Part shown: piece after piece, positions 7,918 to 15,696 of the stretch
Position numbering within the stretch: the stretch's first letter is position 1
Layout of the letters: the number at the start of each line of letters is the position of its first letter
Origin: Bacteroidales bacterium
GTDB lineage: Bacteria > Bacteroidota > Bacteroidia > Bacteroidales > UBA4181
Assembly (NCBI GenBank): GCA_031259205.1
Contig: JAIRLS010000025.1
Location: 1 to 24,513 of the forward strand
Direction: 5' to 3'
DNA length: 24,513 bases
Translations under genes and position numbers: made by a program
The notes under the pieces: model-generated
Databases searched by the model: none
Told to the model about the DNA's origin: nothing
Seen by the model: only the letters and a program-made list of their open reading frames with translations

Positions 7918-9588
7918 ATGAAAACATCAAATCATCACCTGCTGCTCGGTACGCTGGCCATAGCCTCTGCCTCATGCGGCACAACAGAAAACAAAAATAC
8001 CGAGCGCCGGCCGCCCAACATCATCCTCATCCTTGCCGATGATTTGGGCTATTCCGATTTGGGCGCATACGGATCGGAAATACAGACGCCTCATTTAGAC
8101 CGTTTGGCGTCGGAAGGCATTCGTTTGCGCGAGTTTTACAATAATTCCATCAGTGCGCCCACACGTGCGTCGCTCCTGACGGGACAGTACCAGCACAAGT
8201 CAGGCGTGGGCTATTTTGCCAATGACCTCGGGCTGCCCGCCTATCAGGGCTATATCAACCGCGAATCGCTGACTTTGGCAGAAGTGCTGCAAACAGCAGG
8301 CTACACAACCATCATGTCCGGTAAATGGCACGTCAACGGGAAAGACACAAGCTATCCGTGGCAACGGGGCTTTGCACGCAGTTTCCATGCCGACAACGGC
8401 AGCTATTTCGATCAAGGCGACTACAACGGCGGCGTAAAACGCCCGTATCATCTCGACGGAAACGACTATCCGCTCGAAGCAGGCTCCTACTACGTTACAG
8501 ACGTCATCACCGATCAGGCCATACGATTGATCGAAGAGGAAAGCGGTAAGGGACGTCCGTTTTTCCTCTACCTGTCTTACACCGCTCCGCACTGGCCGCT
8601 GCACGCGCTGCCGGAAGACGTCGCCAAATACAAGGGGAAATATGACATCGGATGGGACAGGCTCCGCCAGCAGCGTTTCGAGAAACAGAAAGCGCTCGGC
8701 GTGACGCCGAAGCATTTCACTCCGTCCGTCAAAAATGCAGACATACCGGACTGGGAACGATTGGCATACGACCAGAGGCAGGAATGGAGCAAGAAAATGG
8801 AAGTTTTCGCGGCAATGGTGGATCGTCTTGACGAAGGAGTGGGACGCCTGCTGGCGTCGCTGAAAGAACAGCATCTGGACGACAATACGCTGATTGTTTT
8901 CCTTTCGGATAACGGCGCTCCGGCAGAAGACCTTGTGAGATGGTTTCACGGGGCAGTGCGTAATACCGGGCCTCTTGGAACCATCGGTTCCTACGAATCG
9001 CAAAGCAAGAACTGGTCGTATGCTTCCAACACGCCTTTCCGTGATTTCAAGGATTATCTGTACGAAGGCGGCATCAGTTCGCCGTTTATTGCATGGTTTC
9101 CCGGAAAAATCAAAACCGGCGGCATCGCACGCGGCACCGGTCATATCATCGACATTGCGCCTACCCTGTATGAACTTGCAGGCGCCGCCTATCCCGAAAA
9201 ATACGGAGAAACGGAACCTTTTGCCTTACCGGGGAAAAGCCTGTTACCGGTATTGTTCGGACAACAGGATACCGTTGAACGGGGCAAGCCTCTGTTTTGG
9301 GAACGAGCCGGCAACCGCGCCGTTCGTTTCGGCAAATGGAAACTGGAATCTCATTACCCAAGTTACGCATGGGAACTGTACGATATGGATACCGACCGCG
9401 GCGAAACCGACAATGTCGCCGCACAACATCACGACGTGGTCAGCCGGCTTTCCACGCTGTATTTCGAATGGGCTAAAGAAACGGGCGCAGTGGATTTCCA
9501 CACCATCGAAGACCGCGAACCACCCATGATGAAAGAATTCAGGAAAAGCAAAATTCAGGAACCGGTAAAAGCCATGTTCTCCTTTTAG
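7918..9588 (+). CDS. Ser-type sulfatase, arylsulfatase A-like family, lipoprotein (second copy)
   Basis: This is a paralogue of the preceding sulfatase, 556 residues from the chosen start. The frame is open upstream to 7618 inside the previous gene, but the ATG at 7918 directly precedes a lipoprotein signal with ASASC (Cys20), so the longer start is rejected. The catalytic signature is S79-A-P-T-R, again the Ser type needing an anSME maturase. D41-D42, K136, H138, H225 and D331-N332 supply the rest of the metal and sulfate site. Both copies share QYQHKxGVG and the YEGGISSPFIAWFP stretch, showing tandem duplication. They differ after the GKWH motif and in the C-terminal third, which could reflect different sulfate positions on the same glycan (inference). 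Its stop overlaps the stop of the convergent minus-strand gene. Confidence 0.93.
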   Translation: MKTSNHHLLLGTLAIASASCGTTENKNTERRPPNIILILADDLGYSDLGAYGSEIQTPHLDRLASEGIRLREFYNNSISAPTRASLLTGQYQHKSGVGYFANDLGLPAYQGYINRESLTLAEVLQTAGYTTIMSGKWHVNGKDTSYPWQRGFARSFHADNGSYFDQGDYNGGVKRPYHLDGNDYPLEAGSYYVTDVITDQAIRLIEEESGKGRPFFLYLSYTAPHWPLHALPEDVAKYKGKYDIGWDRLRQQRFEKQKALGVTPKHFTPSVKNADIPDWERLAYDQRQEWSKKMEVFAAMVDRLDEGVGRLLASLKEQHLDDNTLIVFLSDNGAPAEDLVRWFHGAVRNTGPLGTIGSYESQSKNWSYASNTPFRDFKDYLYEGGISSPFIAWFPGKIKTGGIARGTGHIIDIAPTLYELAGAAYPEKYGETEPFALPGKSLLPVLFGQQDTVERGKPLFWERAGNRAVRFGKWKLESHYPSYAWELYDMDTDRGETDNVAAQHHDVVSRLSTLYFEWAKETGAVDFHTIEDREPPMMKEFRKSKIQEPVKAMFSF

Positions 9589-10628
9589 CGTTCAAGGGTA
9601 CGGTTTTTCAACCCGTTGCCGTATTCTTTCAGGAATTGACGAACATCGCTGCCGTAGGCTTCCATGTATTTGTCATCCATATAAACGGCAAACGAGGTAA
9701 TATTCCGGATTCCCAAGCGGGCATAGGTATCTATGTCCGACTCGAATACGGACCTGTTCCAGGGTAATTTTACCGCCGGTTTTTTCCATGAACTAAAAAG
9801 GGATACGTCTAACCAGTATTCCAAAACGACTGCCGTTTCGACGGGGAACACCGTCAAATTATCCTTGAGGTCTTGCAGGAGTATTTTGTGAGGCGTCTCA
9901 AAGCGGGTTCCTGTTGCATGTTCGTCGGATATAGCTTTGTCCCAGGAGCGTTCAATGGGCGCAAATTCGAGAAAAATCCCTTCCGCCGGTTTTACCCGTT
10001 GAGGTGCGGGGCGCGTATTCTCGTAAGCCAGATGAGCAAGTTGAGCTTCGGGGTCAAAAGTGCGCAAGGCTTTGATGATCCTGTTTTCGACTATCAAGGC
10101 TTGTTCGCTGTCCGAATATTCGGCACATGCCGGACAAGCGCACATCGGCTGTCCGTCGTCGATCCAGAAATAGTAACGATGACTTGCAGACGGTAGCAGA
10201 CGCGCGTAATTAAGCGCATTTTCGGCAACGATATCAAGCGCTTTTGGCGAGTGAACGCACAAATTACAGTCGTTCACCCTGCGTCCCCGTTGATCCATGC
10301 GAAACAGGCTTGAATCTTCGGCAAACAATTCTCTCGGCAGCAGCATACTCATGGCATGGAGCTGGTTTTCTACCGTAATACCATACTTCTCGCAATCGGA
10401 CATGAATTTTTTCCCTTTATCCGACTTGAGAAAGCCGGTGAGGGAAAAGTGCGCTCCTATCGTATTGATGCCGTTTTCATGCGCCAACTTAGGCCATTCG
10501 ACCGTTTCAAGGTCTTCGATGGCCAACACGACCCCTCGCATCTTAAAACAGGGTTCTTTCTGCGTGCAGGCAAGCGTCATCATGCTTGCGGCAATAAAGG
10601 TGAAAAGACCTATCGTGTGTCGGGTCAT
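9585..10628 (-). CDS. DUF4838-like lipoprotein, putative glycan-active protein
   Basis: A 347-residue protein with a lipoprotein-like signal (MTLAC, Cys21). The middle carries the pattern seen in DUF4838 proteins: an LLPRELF segment after a NQLHAM stretch, NLCVHSPKALDIVAEN, then an acidic DDGQ followed by the C-x-C-xx-C cluster CACPAC. Members of that family are carbohydrate-associated and resemble TIM-barrel hydrolases, but no activity is established, so I claim only a likely role in glycan handling. Here the domain stands almost alone, whereas many relatives are longer multidomain proteins. It lies 24 bp downstream of bfr on the same strand and may be co-transcribed with recA-bfr, yet it converges on the sulfatase operon and fits that locus better by function. 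Its stop overlaps that of the second sulfatase in the tetranucleotide TTAG (9585-9588). Confidence 0.65.
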   Translation of the reverse strand: MTRHTIGLFTFIAASMMTLACTQKEPCFKMRGVVLAIEDLETVEWPKLAHENGINTIGAHFSLTGFLKSDKGKKFMSDCEKYGITVENQLHAMSMLLPRELFAEDSSLFRMDQRGRRVNDCNLCVHSPKALDIVAENALNYARLLPSASHRYYFWIDDGQPMCACPACAEYSDSEQALIVENRIIKALRTFDPEAQLAHLAYENTRPAPQRVKPAEGIFLEFAPIERSWDKAISDEHATGTRFETPHKILLQDLKDNLTVFPVETAVVLEYWLDVSLFSSWKKPAVKLPWNRSVFESDIDTYARLGIRNITSFAVYMDDKYMEAYGSDVRQFLKEYGNGLKNRTLER

Positions 10629-10652
10629 GTTTATTTCTGTTTTACGGACAAG

Positions 10653-11165
10653 TTATTCGGCAGTGACATTCCCTCCGAGGGACGCCGCATTCCTGCTGTG
10701 TGCAATGGATTGCAACGCAAGGTATTTATCGCCGAATTTCCCCATATTCTCCAATTCCGTGTCGAAATGATCCTGATGGGATTCTTCTTCAAGGATGATG
10801 CTTTCAAACAACTGTTTACTTGCCAAGTCCGCATCTGTCCCGCACAGATTCGCCCATTCGTTATAATTAGCGATGGTCTCGGATTCCATGGCTTCGGCTT
10901 TTTCCAGCATGGCTTTCACATCGTGAATCTTTTCCACCGGCGCCGACGCCTGCATTTCTATTTCCCCTTTCAGGTAGAGTACCCTTTCGGCAAATTTTTC
11001 CACGTGCCTCATCTCCTGAATGCCCGTGCGTTTAAAATAAGCCGACAGGTAATCATATCCCATGTCTTCCAGCAGAAAATGGAAATACATGTACTGGTTC
11101 AAAGCCGTCATCTCTCCTCCTATGGCTTTGTTCAACAACTTGATACTCTTCTCTCTTTTGATCAT
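10653..11165 (-). CDS. bfr: Bacterioferritin
   Basis: This 170-residue four-helix iron-storage protein forms a 24-mer that oxidises Fe(II) and stores ferric mineral in the cytoplasm. All six ferroxidase ligands fall at the same numbers as in E. coli Bfr: E18, E51, H54, E94, E127 and H130. Met52, the haem ligand that bridges two subunits, is also present in QEMRH, so this is a true haem bacterioferritin rather than a plain ferritin or Dps. It starts 36 bp after the recA stop on the same strand. I found no strong promoter in that gap, so read-through from recA is plausible. That would tie iron storage to a DNA-repair gene, which is suggestive but unproven. Confidence 0.95.
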   Translation of the reverse strand: MIKREKSIKLLNKAIGGEMTALNQYMYFHFLLEDMGYDYLSAYFKRTGIQEMRHVEKFAERVLYLKGEIEMQASAPVEKIHDVKAMLEKAEAMESETIANYNEWANLCGTDADLASKQLFESIILEEESHQDHFDTELENMGKFGDKYLALQSIAHSRNAASLGGNVTAE

Positions 11166-11201
11166 ATTTCGTATATTTAAAGTGTTATTTTTTACTTTTC
11201 C

Positions 11202-12254
11202 TTAATTGGTGGATGTGTCGTCGACAATATTGGGGTTAGTGGCAAGCGCTTCACGTATTTTGGCTTCCAGTTCTTCGGACAGCTCCACGTTATCGTTCAG
11301 CAGTTGTTTGACGGCCTCCCGTCCCTGTCCCAATTTGGTGTCGCCATAGCTGAACCATGATCCGCTTTTCTTGATGATGTTGAGCGTTGTTCCCAAATCG
11401 ATGATTTCGCCGATACGGGAAATGCCTTCTCCATATATGACGTCAAATTCCGCCCTTCGGAAAGGCGGCGCCAGTTTGTTTTTCACGATTTTCACCTTTA
11501 CGCGGTTACCGCTGATTTCTTCGCCGTCCTTGATAGCTGTTGTTTTTCGTATATCAATGCGTACCGAGGCGTAGAATTTAAGCGCGTTACCTCCTGTGGT
11601 GGTTTCCGGATTGCCGAACATCACGCCTATTTTTTCGCGCAACTGGTTGATAAAGATACAACAGGTATTGGTTTTACTGATGCTGGCGGTTAATTTTCGC
11701 AAGGCCTGCGACATCAGCCGCGCTTGCAATCCCATGCGCGAATCGCCCATATCTCCTTCTATTTCGGCTTTTGGGGTGAGTGCGGCCACAGAATCAATTA
11801 CCAGAATATCAATAGCGCTGGAGCGAATTAATGCGTCGGCAATTTCCAGCGCCTGTTCGCCGTTGTCGGGCTGCGATACATAGAGCGACTCCATGACCAC
11901 GCCTAATTTTTGTGCGTAAAAACGGTCAAAGGCATGTTCGGCGTCAATGAACGCTGCAATGCCTCCCATTTTCTGGGCTTCGGCGATAGCGTGAATTGCC
12001 AGCGTAGTCTTTCCGGACGATTCGGGACCAAAAATCTCAATCACTCTTCCGCGGGGTAATCCGCCAATACCTAAAGCGATGTCCAAAGCTATCGAACCGG
12101 TCGGTATCGACGGCACTTGCTCAACGGCTTTGTCACTCATTTTCATGATGGAACCCTTGCCAAATTCCTTGTCCAATTTGTCTAACGTTAATTGGAGCGA
12201 TTTCAGCTTTTCTTTTTGAATGTCCCCTGTAGCGCTGTCTTTCTTATTATCCAT
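11202..12254 (-). CDS. recA: RecA recombinase
   Basis: RecA forms filaments on single-stranded DNA, drives strand exchange in homologous recombination and acts as a co-protease in the SOS response. The protein has 350 residues, a normal length. Visible features are the N-terminal KLDKEFGKGSIM helix, Walker A GPESSGKT (76-83), Walker B ILVIDSVAAL, the L1/L2 DNA-binding loops with INQLREKIGVMFGNPETTTG, and an acidic C-terminal tail. The usual EHALDP stretch reads EHAFDRFYAQKLGV, a minor variant. The ATG at 12254 is preceded by a -7 element (12274-12281) that overlaps a perfect palindrome. The gene leads a recA-bfr-DUF4838 run on the minus strand. Confidence 0.97.
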   Translation of the reverse strand: MDNKKDSATGDIQKEKLKSLQLTLDKLDKEFGKGSIMKMSDKAVEQVPSIPTGSIALDIALGIGGLPRGRVIEIFGPESSGKTTLAIHAIAEAQKMGGIAAFIDAEHAFDRFYAQKLGVVMESLYVSQPDNGEQALEIADALIRSSAIDILVIDSVAALTPKAEIEGDMGDSRMGLQARLMSQALRKLTASISKTNTCCIFINQLREKIGVMFGNPETTTGGNALKFYASVRIDIRKTTAIKDGEEISGNRVKVKIVKNKLAPPFRRAEFDVIYGEGISRIGEIIDLGTTLNIIKKSGSWFSYGDTKLGQGREAVKQLLNDNVELSEELEAKIREALATNPNIVDDTSTN

Positions 12255-12273
12255 ATTTTTCTTTTTAAGACTA

Positions 12274-12291
12274 CAAAGATATTATATCTTT
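12274..12291 (-). promoter_or_regulatory. recA -7 box overlapped by an 8-1-8 palindrome
   Basis: On the minus strand TATCTTTG (12281 to 12274) matches the TAnnTTTG -7 consensus and lies about 20 bp before the recA ATG. No good -33 TTG is visible at the usual distance. The same bases sit inside a perfect inverted repeat, AAAGATAT-t-ATATCTTT, at 12275-12291. This would make a natural operator for a repressor controlling recA. It does not resemble the E. coli LexA box (CTGT-N8-ACAG). Confidence 0.5.
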
Positions 12292-12743
12292 CCGAAGTTT
12301 TTACATACGACGTCGTTTTTTTTTACGCGACGGTCGGAACGGCAAAGCCTTCCGGCAAAGCAAGCGCATTTTACTTTCACGCGGCGCAAACCTGTGAGCC
12401 GACCGCCTTCCTTTAGCCGAAAAATGACAGGCTCCGTGCAACGCTGCGACTTCCACTGTGTCGCTTTGGGCAAACTCTTTCCACAGAGAACTGCTCCTGT
12501 ATGAAACGCAAAGTCGCACAACGCCACACCAGCGGGAGGCTAAAAAGGCATTACTCGAAAAAACGCTTACTTCCCATGCGGAATGGGCAAGAGCGTTTAC
12601 ATACGTGTGCGGCAAAAATTGCACACGTGTGAAAATTTAAAAACACTGTGTGAAAATTTATCTGCACACGTGTGAAAATTGATTACTTCTTTTATTGAGA
12701 CGCTATCGGTCAGAGGACTGTTCTATCCGTGTTTTGTTTCCCG
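12292..12743. other. Gene-free divergent region
   Basis: No supported gene. Minus-strand frames at 12282-12527 and 12301-12624 are Arg- and Cys-rich, have no recognisable domain or RBS, and overlap each other in different frames, so I treat them as chance. The right end holds the CACACGTGTG array (12600-12684). The stretch separates recA (leftward) from the secretion operon (rightward). Confidence 0.55.
12600..12684. promoter_or_regulatory. Four phased CACACGTGTG-type palindromic sites
   Basis: Four consecutive repeats occupy 12600-12620, 12621-12641, 12642-12663 and 12664-12684. The second and fourth share gcacacgtgtgaaaatt exactly. The third is aacactgtgtgaaaattt and the first a weaker catacgtgtgcggcaaaaatt-type copy. 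The core CACACGTGTG is a perfect 10-bp palindrome and each is followed by an A/T tract. The period of 21-22 bp puts all cores on one helical face, with a phased A-tract after each. This looks like a multi-site operator or a bent-DNA element for recA, the secretion operon or both. Confidence 0.5.
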
Positions 12744-12863
12744 CTTTCGCCCCTTCGTGCTTTCGTGCCTTCGTGCCTTCGCGCCTTCGTGCCTTCGTGC
12801 CTTCGTGCCTTCGTGCCTTCGTGCCTTCGCCCCTTCGCCCCTTCGCGCCTTCGCGCCTTCGCC
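12744..12863. repeat. 8-bp tandem repeat, 15 units
   Basis: Fifteen contiguous 8-bp units, mostly ccttcgtg with ccttcgcg, ccttcgcc and ctttcgtg variants. Every frame through it stays open and gives an 8-residue repeat, an artefact of period 8. The G+C-rich array ends about 75 bp before the -33 of the secretion operon promoter. Length change by slippage is likely and could alter spacing between the CACACGTGTG sites and that promoter. Confidence 0.93.
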
Positions 12864-12938
12864 CTAATTTCAGCCCGCATAAAGCTGAATAAATGGAAGG
12901 AAAATAGACGGTGAAAAATTATTTTTTTCCGGACAGTG

Positions 12939-12969
12939 TTGATTTTCCTCAAAAAAAATCTTATATTTG
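12939..12969 (+). promoter_or_regulatory. Bacteroidetes-type promoter for the T9SS cargo operon
   Basis: TTG at 12939-12941 and TATATTTG at 12962-12969 are separated by 20 bp, a textbook Bacteroidetes -33/-7 pair. The -7 box ends exactly on the TTG that opens the longest version of the downstream frame. Transcription would therefore start downstream of that codon, moving the true translation start later. Confidence 0.65.
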
Positions 12970-15696
12970 CCGAAATATTTCATTTTTCTGGTATTGCAAA
13001 AGGTATTTACATATTACATTTATATCGTATTTTTCTTTTTTTTCTGGAATGAGTTTGCCGTAGCCCAAACGTCCATAGAGGGCGTCGTGAATAGTTATAC
13101 ACATGTAACCGATATCAGCGGCGTCACGGTAACGGTAAGCGATGCGAGCGCTTTCAAAAAGCGCGATACCGTCCTCCTGATTCAGATGACGGGCGTGAGT
13201 GCCAACGGTAGCTATGTCAATAATGCAGGGAAATATGAGTTTCATATCATATCATCCGTTGCCGGCAATAAGATCAGCCTGATCATGCCGCCGCAATTTA
13301 CCCCGAACGCCGAGTGGGTGCAGTTGATCCGGGTACCGACTTTCAAAAACGCCGTAGTGACCAATACGCTGACCTGTGAGCCATGGAACGGCAACGAGGG
13401 GACGGGCGGCGTGGCGGCCATCATTGTCGATCAAACCCTGACCCTGAATGAGGACATTGATGTTTCCGCCAAAGGCTTTGCCGGCGGACAGGTAATAGCA
13501 ACGCCGGTAACCCCGGGCGATTGCAGCCCCCCGTGCGCGGACAGCGACAATTATCCTTCCACCTCGCCTGCCAAATGCGCCGGTAACAAAGGCGAAGGCA
13601 ATGTTGAAAAATCATACCTGAATACTAATCCGAGAGGAAAAGGCTACGTGTGGAGCGGCGGCGGCGGCGGCAACGGCATTTTTGCAGGCGGCGGCGGCGG
13701 CGGCAACGGCGGCGGCGGCGGCAACGGCGGCTATTCTGTTTGTAACAATAATCCTGCAAGTCAAGGCGGGCGTAGGGCTTTCTTTGGAAATAACTATTCG
13801 TCGTGGCTCAACCGTATTTTTATGGGCGGCGGCGGCGGCACGGGCAACGGCGCGGCCACTGCCGGAGGAGCGGGCGGCGGTATCGCTTTTGTCATTGCAA
13901 AAAATCTGGTATTCCAAAATAACGCCGCGATAAAAGCCAACGGACAGGACGTAGCGGGAGAACCGGATGCAGGCGGCGCAGGCGGCGGCGGCGCAGGCGG
14001 GAGCGTCATGATCGTGACGGATCATTTTAACCGTCTTTCCGTAGAAGCGAAAGGCGGAAATGGCGGAGATACCGACCATAGGGGCAACGCCGAAGTAGTA
14101 GGAGTAGGCGGCGGCGGCGGCGGCGGAATTTTCCACACCGGTCTGGATTCGTCCGCAGTCATCCATAACGCCGATGTCAGCGTCAATGTAAACGGGGGAT
14201 CCAACGGTCTGGTTCAACCCTCCGGCGACTATATAGTGACGCCGTCCTCGCCGGGCGAACGGGGACAAATTCTGGCCGGACAAACCTTGCAGCAAAGGGG
14301 CTTCCTGTTCAATTTCATCACTGTGGACGACGCCGTCCTCTGCCATAAAGACAGCATATACCTGACCGCATCCCTTCCGCAGGGCGGAAAAGACGACAAT
14401 TATACCTACCTGTGGCAAAACAGGAAGGGCGCAAAAGGCGCTTGGCAGCCGCTGGGCCATGCCCAAGACTTCCATACCGCCCCGTTTTTGACTTCCGATA
14501 CGGTCTTTTTCCGGCGCATCGTCACTACCAGTCAATTGATTAACGGCCTCGAAAGAGAAGTGCGCGACACCAGCTTATGGGTGAAAGTGACGGCGCTTCC
14601 GCCTTTCAGCGACAACGTTATCCTTACGCAGGACTCCATCGTGTGCGAAAACGCCGGCCTGGACATCCAGGCCTTGCCCGCATCGGTGGGCGCCGACGTC
14701 CCGATCGTCTACAAATGGGAGAGAAAGTCGGACGAATCCGTATGGTCGGACGTTCACGACGACGGAGAAAGCATAACAGCGGCGCTGCAAACCGGCAAGA
14801 ACTGCTTCCGCAGGATAGCGATGACTTCCGGCGCCGCGCCCGCCTGCACGGACACAAGCGCATCCGTTGAAGTAAGACTGCTGGAGCAAATATCGAACAA
14901 CGAACTGCTCCCCTCACAACATCTTTGCGAAACGGAAAGCCCGGCAATACTGAGAAGCGGGACGCTTGCAGGAGGCGACGGCTCCTATTCCTACCTTTGG
15001 GAAAACAGCGCCGACAGCATCAACTGGACGCTCCTGCCCGTCACAACAGAAACCTGCCTGCCGTCCGCCGTCAGCATGTTTTACCGCCGTACCGTCATTT
15101 CGGGGAAATGGGGCTGTTGCCGGCATACCAGCCCCGCCGTCGCCGTCCGTTTCGACGAGAAACCTTCTGCGGCGGTCATCCTGTACGACAAGAATGACAC
15201 GCTGAATTTTCTGTTCCAACTCGACTTGCAGGCGCAAAACATCTCCACCGGACGCGGCGAATGGACAGCCGTCGACGGCGACGCCACCTTCTCCCCTCCC
15301 AACCTCCCCCATACCACGGTCAGCGGACTGAAAACAGGCGTCAACACTTTGCGGTGGACGGTCGCCAACGGCACCTGTCCGGCAGAAATTGCAGAAATAA
15401 CCCTTTTCGTCCGGGACGTGGTTATCCCCAACGGGTTTAGCCCCAACAACGACGGGTACAACGACTGTTTCGGCATATTGGGAATCGAAAACGCCGGAAA
15501 ATTTGAATTAACGGTCATCAATCGTGCCAATAAAGTGGTCTTCCGGACGTCGTCCCTCACCGGAAACTACCCCTACCCCTGCGTGTGGGAAGGCAAAGAC
15601 GATTCCGGAAACGCGCTTCCGGCTGGAACCTATTATTTCCGGTTAAAAGTGAATGATAACCAAATACACAAAGGCTATGTCATTCTCAAGAAGTAA
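12967..15696 (+). CDS. Secreted adhesin-like protein with type B T9SS C-terminal domain
   Basis: A large exported protein, 909 residues from the longest start. A signal peptide precedes the AVAQ-T cleavage site (about residue 34). A glycine-rich region spans about residues 228-390 with runs of GGGGG. Three Ig-like repeats follow (about 450-530, 553-620 and 648-712), each with an early Cys, a YxYxW- or YKW-like core and a closing FRR/YRR. The C-terminus (about 819-909) is the gliding-motility/CHU_C type B sorting domain: PNGFSPNNDGYND, then WEGKDDSGNALPAGTYYFRLK. That domain directs secretion through the type IX system. No ATG is available before the signal peptide. The TTG at 12967 lies in the -7 box, so TTG at 12994 (signal MQKVFTYY) is more likely. 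It overlaps the PorP/SprF gene, its probable dedicated partner. The target surface or ligand is unknown. Confidence 0.85.
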   Translation: MPKYFIFLVLQKVFTYYIYIVFFFFFWNEFAVAQTSIEGVVNSYTHVTDISGVTVTVSDASAFKKRDTVLLIQMTGVSANGSYVNNAGKYEFHIISSVAGNKISLIMPPQFTPNAEWVQLIRVPTFKNAVVTNTLTCEPWNGNEGTGGVAAIIVDQTLTLNEDIDVSAKGFAGGQVIATPVTPGDCSPPCADSDNYPSTSPAKCAGNKGEGNVEKSYLNTNPRGKGYVWSGGGGGNGIFAGGGGGGNGGGGGNGGYSVCNNNPASQGGRRAFFGNNYSSWLNRIFMGGGGGTGNGAATAGGAGGGIAFVIAKNLVFQNNAAIKANGQDVAGEPDAGGAGGGGAGGSVMIVTDHFNRLSVEAKGGNGGDTDHRGNAEVVGVGGGGGGGIFHTGLDSSAVIHNADVSVNVNGGSNGLVQPSGDYIVTPSSPGERGQILAGQTLQQRGFLFNFITVDDAVLCHKDSIYLTASLPQGGKDDNYTYLWQNRKGAKGAWQPLGHAQDFHTAPFLTSDTVFFRRIVTTSQLINGLEREVRDTSLWVKVTALPPFSDNVILTQDSIVCENAGLDIQALPASVGADVPIVYKWERKSDESVWSDVHDDGESITAALQTGKNCFRRIAMTSGAAPACTDTSASVEVRLLEQISNNELLPSQHLCETESPAILRSGTLAGGDGSYSYLWENSADSINWTLLPVTTETCLPSAVSMFYRRTVISGKWGCCRHTSPAVAVRFDEKPSAAVILYDKNDTLNFLFQLDLQAQNISTGRGEWTAVDGDATFSPPNLPHTTVSGLKTGVNTLRWTVANGTCPAEIAEITLFVRDVVIPNGFSPNNDGYNDCFGILGIENAGKFELTVINRANKVVFRTSSLTGNYPYPCVWEGKDDSGNALPAGTYYFRLKVNDNQIHKGYVILKK

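Noticed and set aside
12282..12624. Two minus-strand frames of 81 and 107 codons upstream of recA
   Set aside because: They overlap in different frames, are low in recognisable features, and cover the recA promoter region.
12679..12952. Frames with 8-residue repeats across the 8-bp array
   Set aside because: Artefact of an 8-bp period, open in several frames on both strands.
13612..14535. 307-codon Ala-rich frame antisense to the adhesin
   Set aside because: Poly-Ala comes from reading GGC runs on the other strand. No start context or family.
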